Shown here: positions 4,721-9,720 of the stretch, piece after piece
Position numbering within the stretch: position 1 is the stretch's first letter
How the letters are laid out: every line of letters begins with the position of its first letter
NCBI GenBank assembly: GCA_000434635.1
Contig: HF988053.1
Span: 7,630 to 17,349 of the forward strand
Reading direction: 5' to 3'
Length of the DNA stretch: 9,720 bases
Origin: Firmicutes bacterium CAG:110
GTDB lineage: Bacteria > Bacillota > Clostridia > Oscillospirales > Oscillospiraceae
Notes under the pieces: model-generated
Database searches by the model: none
Told to the model about the DNA's origin: nothing
The model's input: the letters and a program-made list of their open reading frames with translations, nothing else
Position numbers and translations under genes: made by a program

Positions 4721-5257
4721 TTAGAATCTTCCGTAAGGATCGGGGAGCTTGTTCGGCTCCGGGTAGGTCTCGCCGTGGGTGTCCACGGTGATGGAGGCGA
4801 TTTTCTGCTCCACCTGAGGACGGTCATTGCGGTCGGTCTGGACGGAGGCGATGGCGTCCACCACGTCCATGCCGGAGGTCACCTTGCCGAAGGCGGCGTA
4901 CTGGCCGTCCAAGTGCTTGGCGTCGGCGTGCATGATGAAGAACTGGCTGCCCGCGGAGTTGGGGGAGGAGGAACGCGCCATGCTGAGAACGCCCCGCTTG
5001 TGCTTCAGATCGTTCTTGACGCCGTTGAAAAAGAACTCGCCCTTGATGCAGTAGCCGGGGCCGCCCATGCCGGTGCCTTCGGGGCAGCCGCCCTGAATCA
5101 TGAAGCCGGGAATGACTCTGTGGAAGATCAGACCATCATAAAAATGGTGATCGCACAGGTCGATGAAGTTGCGGACGCTCTGGGGCGCTTTGTCGGGATA
5201 CAGCTCGCCTTCGATGACGCCGCCGTTTTCCATAGTGATCTTGAATGTAGGATTCAT
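4721..5257 (-). CDS. cyclophilin-type peptidyl-prolyl cis-trans isomerase
   Basis: The protein is 178 residues. The start ATG 5257-5255 was chosen because AAGGAGA (5271-5265) sits 7 nt upstream and homology begins there; in-frame starts further upstream lie inside smpB. Family hallmarks are APQSVRNF (25-32), FHRVIPGFMIQGG with catalytic R47 (45-57), GVLSMAR (89-95), GSQFFI (103-108) and HLDGQYAAFGKV (115-126). There is no signal peptide or lipobox, so it is a cytosolic single-domain cyclophilin of normal length, speeding proline isomerisation in protein folding. Its start overlaps the smpB stop (ATGA), which implies translational coupling, and tmRNA follows 47 nt downstream. All three genes therefore deal with protein quality control, though the link may be no more than shared transcription. 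Confidence 0.95.
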   Translation of the reverse strand: MNPTFKITMENGGVIEGELYPDKAPQSVRNFIDLCDHHFYDGLIFHRVIPGFMIQGGCPEGTGMGGPGYCIKGEFFFNGVKNDLKHKRGVLSMARSSSPNSAGSQFFIMHADAKHLDGQYAAFGKVTSGMDVVDAIASVQTDRNDRPQVEQKIASITVDTHGETYPEPNKLPDPYGRF

Positions 5258-5727
5258 TGACTTCTCTCCTTCATGGCCCGGTCGATCTGACGCTTGGCGT
5301 CCTTCTCTGCCGCGGCCTGTCGTTTGTCGTATAGCTTTTTGCCCTTGCACAGCCCGACCTTGACCTTTACCCGGCTGCCCTTGAAATAGACGGACAGGGG
5401 GATCAGGGCGTAGCCGTCCTGCTTGACCTTGCCGTAGAGCCGCATGATCTCCCGCTTGTGCAGCAGCAGACGGCGGGGGCGGCGGGAGTCAACGTTGAAG
5501 CGGTTGCCGTGGTCGTAGGGGGAAATGTGCATCTGGTTTAAGAGCATGTCGCCGTCCTTGATGCCGCACCATGCGTCCTTCAGGTTCAGCGTGCCTGCCC
5601 GGATGGACTTGACCTCGGTGCCCACCAGCTCGATGCCCGCCTCGATCTCTTCTTCCACGAAGTATTCGTGATAGGCTTCCCGGTTCCGCGCCATGACCTT
5701 TACGCTTGCCTTCTCCAGATGTCTCAC
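5254..5727 (-). CDS. smpB: SsrA-binding protein SmpB
   Basis: The product has up to 157 residues. Hallmarks, numbered from GTG 5727, are ARNREAYHEYF (13-23), GTEVKSIRAG (36-45), HISPYDHGN (67-75), RRLLLHK (85-91), GYALIPL (105-111) and KLYDKR (131-136), plus a basic C-terminal tail that enters the ribosome mRNA channel. SmpB binds the tRNA-like part of tmRNA and delivers it to stalled ribosomes. The start is uncertain. GTG 5727 directly abuts the purine tract AGGGG, leaving no room for it as a ribosome site. CTG 5718 would be 8 nt from it and gives the usual family length. ATG 5694 would remove conserved residues. The stop overlaps the cyclophilin start. Confidence 0.95.
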   Translation of the reverse strand: MRHLEKASVKVMARNREAYHEYFVEEEIEAGIELVGTEVKSIRAGTLNLKDAWCGIKDGDMLLNQMHISPYDHGNRFNVDSRRPRRLLLHKREIMRLYGKVKQDGYALIPLSVYFKGSRVKVKVGLCKGKKLYDKRQAAAEKDAKRQIDRAMKERSQ

Positions 5728-5737
5728 CCCCTGCGCG

Positions 5738-5767
5738 ATTCTACGGTCATTATACCATAACTGTCAA
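5738..5767 (-). promoter_or_regulatory. promoter region of smpB
   Basis: Minus-strand TTGACA (5767-5762) and TAGAAT (5743-5738) are 18 nt apart. Between them lies TATAAT (5754-5749) with an extended TGG, which lacks a -35 box at the right distance but could work as an extended -10 promoter. Transcription would begin at about 5731 or 5742, giving a very short leader before the smpB start. Confidence 0.6.
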
Positions 5768-5803
5768 GGGGATTATACCGCCCAGAAAAGTAAATGTTTC
5801 CGC

Positions 5804-6256
5804 TTACAGCAGACGCAGCCCCCACTCGCCGTTATCTTCCTGATAGTACTGGAACTCGTTCAGCGTGTCGGATTCAAAGACATTCAGCATGTCCATGAAA
5901 TCCTCCACCAGACGGTATTCCGACAGTTGCTGCCGGGGCAGCCAGAACACTTCGCCCTCGTCGGAGGACTGCAAATCTCCGGTGTAGCGGTCGGCTTTGT
6001 AGAAAAGGACCACATACCGGGCGTTGTCCCGGGTCTGGAATTGCTTGACCCCGCACAGCGTCGGGTTCTCGATGGTCAGCCCGGTTTCCTCCCGGGTCTC
6101 CCGGATGGCGGCCGCGGTGAAGGCTTCGCCCGGCTCCACGTGTCCGCCGGGGAAGCAGATGCCCGGCCAGCCGGGGTCATTGCGATCCTCCATCAGAAGA
6201 TTGCCGCTGCCGTCGGACACCATGACCAGCACGGTGAAAATCGCCTGTTCTGCCAT
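5804..6256 (-). CDS. NUDIX hydrolase (MutT-like)
   Basis: The protein is 150 residues; ATG 6256-6254 is preceded by GAGGTG (6267-6262). The Nudix box spans residues 38-60, GHVEPGEAFTAAAIRETREE followed by TGL, with the catalytic RExxxEE glutamates E53, E56 and E57 binding Mg2+. It should cleave a nucleoside-diphosphate-linked substrate. FPGGHVEPGE is typical of the MutT/8-oxo-dGTPase group, but specificity cannot be read from sequence. The start lies 2 nt after the stop of the HAD phosphatase gene, so the two form an operon from the 6956-6984 promoter. A pairing of a pyrophosphohydrolase with a phosphatase could complete nucleotide breakdown; that is inference. Confidence 0.92.
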   Translation of the reverse strand: MAEQAIFTVLVMVSDGSGNLLMEDRNDPGWPGICFPGGHVEPGEAFTAAAIRETREETGLTIENPTLCGVKQFQTRDNARYVVLFYKADRYTGDLQSSDEGEVFWLPRQQLSEYRLVEDFMDMLNVFESDTLNEFQYYQEDNGEWGLRLL

Positions 6257-6258
6257 CG

Positions 6259-6924
6259 TTACACCTCGTCAAACAGAAAATGTTCCAAATCCTTGGTGGA
6301 CGCAAAGGAAAAGTCGCACAGCCGGGTCATTTCCTCCGTGATTTCCGGACAATCCCGCCGACCCCAACCGGCAAAGGCGATGGGGACACCGGCGCTTCGC
6401 GCCATTTCCCAAGCGGGCTTCATATCGTCCACCACCAGCAGCTGGGACTGGGTATAGCCGTATTTTGCCATGATCTGCTCCAGCGGCCACGGGCTGGGCT
6501 TGCGCAGTTCCTCCGGTAAGTCCCAGCCGTAAATGTCGTCGGGGAGGATGCCGAAGTGGGTCTCGTAGTCCCGTGTGATGTTCTGGATGCAGGAATGGGA
6601 GACGACGCAGATTTTTCCGCCGGCTTCCTTCTGGCGGCGGATGATGTCGCCGATGCCGGGGAAGGGGGCGGGGATGTGATCGACGATGTATTTCTGCCAG
6701 CCGTGGTATTCGTCCACAATTTCCTGCTCGGTAAAGTTGTACCACTTCCGGCACATGTCGGCAAAGCCCAGACGGAAGCAGCCCTCGGTGTACTCGTGGA
6801 GGGTGATTTTCGTCCCCGGGCGGAATTGATTCAGAATGTAGCAGAAGAAGGGATAATTGACGGTGGCCTCGCTCTGCACGACGGTATCGTCGTGGTCGAG
6901 GACAAGACAGGGGTATTTCAGCAT
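6259..6924 (-). CDS. HAD-superfamily phosphatase
   Basis: The protein is 221 residues from ATG 6924-6922, preceded by GGGAGA 7 nt upstream; the in-frame ATG at 6990 lies upstream of the promoter -10 box and is rejected. All four HAD motifs are visible: nucleophile and acid D10-H-D12 (LVLDHDDT), S109 (VVSHS), K142 (RKPSPWPL) and D166/D167 (LLVVDD). A helical cap domain lies between motifs I and II (about 20-90), so it is a C1-cap enzyme like phosphoglycolate phosphatase or beta-phosphoglucomutase. The substrate is unknown; small phosphorylated metabolites are typical. It is the first gene of a two-gene operon with the NUDIX hydrolase. Confidence 0.9.
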   Translation of the reverse strand: MLKYPCLVLDHDDTVVQSEATVNYPFFCYILNQFRPGTKITLHEYTEGCFRLGFADMCRKWYNFTEQEIVDEYHGWQKYIVDHIPAPFPGIGDIIRRQKEAGGKICVVSHSCIQNITRDYETHFGILPDDIYGWDLPEELRKPSPWPLEQIMAKYGYTQSQLLVVDDMKPAWEMARSAGVPIAFAGWGRRDCPEITEEMTRLCDFSFASTKDLEHFLFDEV

Positions 6925-6955
6925 AGAAGTTCTCCCAATATTTTTATCTTTTCTC

Positions 6956-6984
6956 ATTATACCAGACGCCGGGCGGCGGCGCAA
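6956..6984 (-). promoter_or_regulatory. promoter of the HAD-NUDIX operon
   Basis: On the minus strand TTGCGC (6984-6979) and TATAAT (6961-6956) are 17 nt apart with an extended TGG before the -10. It lies 32 nt upstream of the ATG at 6924. Confidence 0.7.
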
Positions 6985-6998
6985 CCACAAAATTCCTC

Positions 6999-7027
6999 TT
7001 GCGTATATCGAACAAATGTGCTATAAT
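6999..7027 (+). promoter_or_regulatory. promoter of the 7054 gene
   Basis: TTGCGT (6999-7004) and TATAAT (7022-7027) are 17 nt apart with an extended TGC. It is back to back with the HAD-NUDIX promoter: the two -35 boxes are 14 nt apart and share the TTGCG core, so the pair could respond to one regulator. Confidence 0.75.
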
Positions 7028-7053
7028 GACAAAAACAAAAGGAGGTGGGCGCG

Positions 7054-7323
7054 ATGGTGCGGAAAACGTGCCCGGTGGATGTGATATCGGTATGCAGCGC
7101 CAACGGGGATATCCGCCCGCTGCGGCTGCGGGTGGAGGACGAGGAACAGGGGCTTATCCGGGTGAATATTGATGAAGTGATCAGCGTGAAGGAAGTCCCC
7201 TACGTGGGCGTGGAAGCGAGGATATTTCTGTGCCGGGGGACGGTGGACGGGCGGCAGCGGCAATTTGCGCTGAAATACCTCATCCGCGCCCACTGCTGGT
7301 GCCTGATGGACAGGGTGTATTGA
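7054..7323 (+). CDS. small conserved protein of unknown function
   Basis: The protein is 89 residues from ATG 7054, with a near-perfect ribosome site AAAAGGAGGTG (7037-7047). It is rich in beta-strand residues (VDVISV, IRPLRLRV, QGLIRVNI, ARIFLC, RQFALKYLI), suggesting a small beta-barrel. It keeps several aromatic and Cys residues near the end (HCWCLMDRVY). I recall similar short proteins in Clostridia beginning CPVDVISVC and ending in a W-C-L-M pattern, but know no function. There is no signal peptide or membrane helix. A promoter with extended -10 drives it. The NUDIX gene starts 70 nt downstream and is probably cotranscribed. Confidence 0.85.
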   Translation: MVRKTCPVDVISVCSANGDIRPLRLRVEDEEQGLIRVNIDEVISVKEVPYVGVEARIFLCRGTVDGRQRQFALKYLIRAHCWCLMDRVY

Positions 7324-7393
7324 TTTTTCGCAGTGGAAATTATGGGGAGATTGTTGTATTATGGTGGTAAGAAACTGTCCGGGAGGAAGCACT

Positions 7394-7882
7394 ATGGCAA
7401 TCGTGACCTTTTACAACGGCGCCCCCAAGGACGCGCCGAAAACCACCATGCCCGCCCATCTGGGGGCGAACGCCATCATCACCTGCAAAAACCGCCTGCT
7501 GCTGGAAAAGCGCAGCGACTCCGACGTCTGGGGGCTGGTCGGCGGCGGCTGCAAAAAATGGGAGACCGGGCGGCAGGCCATCGTTCGGGAAGTCTATGAA
7601 GAACTGGGACTGCGCATCGCCCCGGAACGGTTCCGGAAGCTGGCGGTGTACGACAACCCCGGCCGGATCGCCGCCTTCCGGGACGGCAGCATCTGGCGCA
7701 TGGTGATCGTGGTATACGCGCTGGAACTGGAGGAGGAGCCGGAAATGCACATCAGCAGAGAATCCAAGGATCTTCGCTTTTTCAGCCGGGAGGAAATCGG
7801 GAATATTGAAATAGCGATTACCCACAGAGATATCGTGGACGACTGGTTTGTCAAGGGAGAAAGCACCCATATTTGTGAATAA
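7394..7882 (+). CDS. NUDIX hydrolase
   Basis: The protein is 162 residues from ATG 7394, with GGGAGG (7381-7386) 7 nt upstream; an in-frame ATG at 7361 lacks a ribosome site. The Nudix box is complete at residues 51-73: GGCKKWETGRQAIVREVYEE then LGL, with catalytic E66, E69 and E70. The insertion CKKWETG in place of the usual xxExGE is typical of a subgroup whose substrates are not well known. It is only distantly similar to the NUDIX gene at 5804-6256, so the two are not a recent duplication. It follows the 7054 gene and precedes the OLE promoter; no strong terminator was seen in the 44 nt after its stop. Confidence 0.9.
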   Translation: MAIVTFYNGAPKDAPKTTMPAHLGANAIITCKNRLLLEKRSDSDVWGLVGGGCKKWETGRQAIVREVYEELGLRIAPERFRKLAVYDNPGRIAAFRDGSIWRMVIVVYALELEEEPEMHISRESKDLRFFSREEIGNIEIAITHRDIVDDWFVKGESTHICE

Positions 7883-7926
7883 ACGGAAAAGAAAAAGGAT
7901 TCCTTATACAATTATTGAAAAAATAC

Positions 7927-7955
7927 TTGTATATTCACGGAAAGTATGCTAATAT
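7927..7955 (+). promoter_or_regulatory. promoter of the OLE RNA gene
   Basis: TTGTAT (7927-7932) and TAATAT (7950-7955) are 17 nt apart with an extended TGC before the -10. The sequence from 7883 to here is AT-rich, unlike the RNA gene after it. The predicted transcript start is about 7962. Confidence 0.75.
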
Positions 7956-7961
7956 ACAAGG

Positions 7962-8578
7962 TAAACGGTGCAGTATCCTAGTCGGGGTGGCCATCTTCCA
8001 GGAAGGGCCTAAAAATCCTTTGAAGGGCACATCGATGAAGTCCCTGGTGTTTGCTTGTTACGCCCAGTTTCGGGTGGATGCTGGGGGTTAAGGATTCCGG
8101 GCGCGCGCAACGGCATGACGCATACGACCCGGTTTCCGTGGAGACTTGAAGCTTGTGCGACGACGGTTGAAGCCCTTAGGCGGCTCCGATCGCGTACGAA
8201 TCAGGTATGAACCTGCAAGGCGGTGCACAGAATCGTGTGCTGCGTGCAGCGTAGCCTGCCTTGCGTGGAAATGCGGGAAAAGAAGACCAGACGGCCGGCC
8301 GCTATGGCCATAGCGGCTGCTGTCATCGCTTCTGGAAACCATTTCTGCAAAAGAGGCTAAGATCATGGCTTCCCTCGTTGTGGAAAACACCTAGGCTGTC
8401 GTAAAAGGGCAGGCAGGGGATTGCAGTACGGACTAAGTGGCAATCGGGTACCCATTATCATGGCAACACTTGGGCGGATGAATGAAATGGAAACGGCCTG
8501 TGCGGCAACGGCAGGTTTCATCCGGTGAAAAACAACCCGACCTAAGCCGTAAGATTTACTCTGCCTGCCGCCGTTTTT
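7962..8578 (+). ncRNA. ole: OLE RNA (ornate, large, extremophilic RNA)
   Basis: About 617 nt without a plausible coding frame lie between a dedicated promoter and a gene pair (four-helix membrane protein, then dxs) that is the known genomic setting of OLE RNA. The stretch is dense in self-complementary segments: GCAAGGC (8217-8223) with GCCTTGC near 8260-8266, a stem-loop at 8298-8317, GGATGAA (8476-8482) with TTCATCC (8517-8523), and a long-range helix GGCAGGCAG (8408-8416) with CTGCCTGCC (8561-8569) before TTTTT (8574-8578). OLE RNAs are about 600 nt, bind OapA and sit at the membrane; in Bacillus halodurans (now Halalkalibacterium) they help with cold, ethanol and Mg2+ stress. The call rests on context, size and structure, since I could not run a covariance model. 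The 5' end is set from the promoter and the 3' end from the T-run. Confidence 0.85.
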
Positions 8579-8635
8579 ACATTACAAAGTCGAATTGAGA
8601 GACTTTTTACTATTTCTCAGAAGGAGAATGTTTTC

Positions 8636-9214
8636 GTGGCGAAAACCGACCCTGAGGCTGCCAGACGGCAGCGGCATAAGACGATCCGCTGGGTCGTCAC
8701 CGTTTTCCTGATTACGGTTGTGATTTCCGGCATCATTTCTCTGGTCTCGGACGAGGTGATGGACAGCAGCAGCCTTCCCGTGGCCTTTCTCATTCTGCTT
8801 GCCATCGTGATGGTGGGCATTATCTTCGATATCATCGGCATGGCGGTGGCCACGGCGGATGAAAAGCCGTTTCATTCCATGGCCGCCCGGAAGGTGCCGG
8901 GTTCTCAGGAAGCCATCCGGCTTCTGCGCAACGCGGAGCGGGTCAGCTCCATCTGTAACGACGTGGTGGGCGATATCTGCGGCGTTGTCTCCGGCAGCGC
9001 GTCGGCGACCATTGCGGCGCTGATTCTGACGCAGGTGGACGTGGGCTGGCCGCGGGGCGTTTCGCTGGTCATGTCCGCCCTCGTGGCGGGGCTGACCGTG
9101 GGCGGCAAGGCCATCGGCAAGACCTTCGCCGTCAATTCCTGCACGCAGATCGTTCACATGGTGGGCAAGGTGCTCCATGCCCTGAATGGCCTGCATGGTA
9201 AAAAGAAAAAGTGA
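8636..9214 (+). CDS. oapA: OLE-associated membrane protein OapA
   Basis: The protein is 192 residues from GTG 8636, 9 nt after AAGGAG (8621-8626); an ATG at 8628 is out of frame. Four membrane segments are visible: about 19-38 (WVVTVFLITVVISGIISLV), 48-72, 112-132 and 141-165. A basic start (RRQRHK) and a C-terminal KKKKK run would lie on the cytosolic side and could contact RNA. Acidic residues D109 and D113 (NDVVGDI) lie at the start of the third helix; paired aspartates are a conserved feature of OapA and matter for its function. OapA binds OLE RNA, with two proteins per RNA reported, and places it at the membrane. The gene directly follows the RNA and ends 20 nt before dxs, as in known OLE operons. 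Confidence 0.85.
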   Translation: MAKTDPEAARRQRHKTIRWVVTVFLITVVISGIISLVSDEVMDSSSLPVAFLILLAIVMVGIIFDIIGMAVATADEKPFHSMAARKVPGSQEAIRLLRNAERVSSICNDVVGDICGVVSGSASATIAALILTQVDVGWPRGVSLVMSALVAGLTVGGKAIGKTFAVNSCTQIVHMVGKVLHALNGLHGKKKK

Positions 9215-9234
9215 TATGTTAGGTTGTGTCGAAC

Positions 9235-9720
9235 GTGAGCATTTTACAGAAAATCAACGGCCATGACGACCTTACCGCTCTGGATGACCGGCAAAGAACC
9301 CAGCTCTGTGGGGAAATCCGGGAGTTTCTGATCTCCAACGTTTCCAAAACCGGCGGACATCTGGCCGGAAACTTAGGCGTGGTGGAGCTGAGCGTGGCCA
9401 TCGAGACCGTTTTTAATACCGAGATAGACCGCCTGGTTTTTGATGTTGGGCATCAGTCTTATGTGCATAAGCTGCTGACCGGACGCCAGGCGGATTTTCC
9501 GCATCTGCGGCAGTACGGCGGCCTGTCCGGTTTCCCCAAGCCCTCGGAGAGCAATACGGACGCCTTCGTGGCGGGACATGCTTCCAGCTCCGTTTCCATC
9601 GCTCTGGGTATGGCGCGGGCGAGGACGCTCCTGCATCAGGACTACAATGTGGTCGCTCTGATCGGCGACGGTGCCTGCACCGGCGGCATGGCCTACGAGG
9701 GGCTGAACGACGCCGCGGTG
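9235..9720 (+). CDS. dxs: 1-deoxy-D-xylulose-5-phosphate synthase, N-terminal part
   Basis: The first 162 codons of a protein usually about 620 residues long; the gene runs off the window. DXS condenses pyruvate with glyceraldehyde 3-phosphate, the entry step of the MEP isoprenoid pathway, using thiamine diphosphate in the cytosol. Visible signatures are SKTGGHLAGNLGVVEL (37-52) with H42, FDVGHQSYVHKLLTGR (69-84) with H73, GGLSGFPKPSES (95-106), AGHASSSVS (113-121), and the cofactor motif GDGACTGG (144-151) ending at N158. GTG 9235 is preferred since homology starts right after it; GTG 9226 is an alternative. The ribosome site is weak (AGG 9221-9223), so expression may depend on coupling with oapA 20 nt upstream. 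Confidence 0.96.
   Translation, partial: MSILQKINGHDDLTALDDRQRTQLCGEIREFLISNVSKTGGHLAGNLGVVELSVAIETVFNTEIDRLVFDVGHQSYVHKLLTGRQADFPHLRQYGGLSGFPKPSESNTDAFVAGHASSSVSIALGMARARTLLHQDYNVVALIGDGACTGGMAYEGLNDAAV

Noticed and set aside
7884..7926. AAGGATTCCTT palindrome after the second NUDIX gene as a terminator.
   Set aside because: No loop is possible without losing most pairs, and no T-run follows.
8088..8390. A 100-residue minus-strand frame inside the OLE region.
   Set aside because: No ribosome site or promoter, composition like noise, and the region is better explained as structured RNA.
7962..8578. Considered RNase P RNA, a group II intron or a riboswitch for this stretch.
   Set aside because: The RNase P core GAGGAAAGTCC is absent, no intron reverse transcriptase or domain V-like end is visible, and 617 nt is too long for a riboswitch; the oapA/dxs context favours OLE.
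9226..9234. GTG 9226 as the dxs start.
   Set aside because: It lies only 3 nt after the possible AGG ribosome site and adds three residues outside the family consensus; GTG 9235 fits better, though not decisively.

Overview
The window looks like the chromosome of a Gram-positive, moderately GC-rich Clostridia member, probably a gut Oscillospirales/Ruminococcaceae-type bacterium. The reasons are strong AGGAGG ribosome sites, sigma-A promoters with extended -10 boxes (TGnTATAAT), a DivIVA-like coiled-coil protein, a smpB/cyclophilin/ssrA neighbourhood and an OLE-RNA/oapA/dxs locus. No taxon can be fixed by eye.

Layout. Positions 1-51 are the last codons of a plus-strand gene, followed by a two-way terminator and a minus-strand tRNA-Arg(CCG). 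Divergent promoters serve the tRNA and a DivIVA-like coiled-coil gene (472-1035). A FliB-family cysteine-rich methylase-like gene follows (1095-2099). Positions 2100-4190 are accessory DNA: a broken membrane-protein tail on the minus strand meets a 5'-truncated LLH-type phage-holin remnant at about 2260. After it come a small HTH protein and three unfamiliar small genes (2801, 3535, 3882) that resemble gut-Firmicute prophage genes. This block lies just beyond the 3' end of tmRNA (ssrA, 4324-4673, minus), a classical integration site for phages and islands.

On the minus strand, smpB (5727-5254) overlaps a cyclophilin gene (5257-4721) by ATGA, and ssrA follows. SmpB and tmRNA, the two halves of trans-translation, are therefore encoded side by side. 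Next, still on the minus strand, are a HAD phosphatase and a NUDIX hydrolase as a two-gene operon (6924-5804). A divergent promoter pair at 6956-7027 separates them from a small conserved protein of unknown function (7054-7323) and a second NUDIX hydrolase (7394-7882).

The right end is the most notable part. A gene-free stretch of about 620 nt (7962-8578), with its own extended -10 promoter and dense self-complementarity, sits directly before a four-helix membrane protein (8636-9214) and dxs (9235 onward). This is the hallmark context of OLE RNA and its partner OapA, a large structured membrane-associated RNP. The first gene of isoprenoid synthesis by the MEP pathway (dxs) is next in line.

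The two strongest subjects for follow-up are the OLE locus and the phage-derived cassette beside ssrA, including its possible ferritin-like metal-binding protein.
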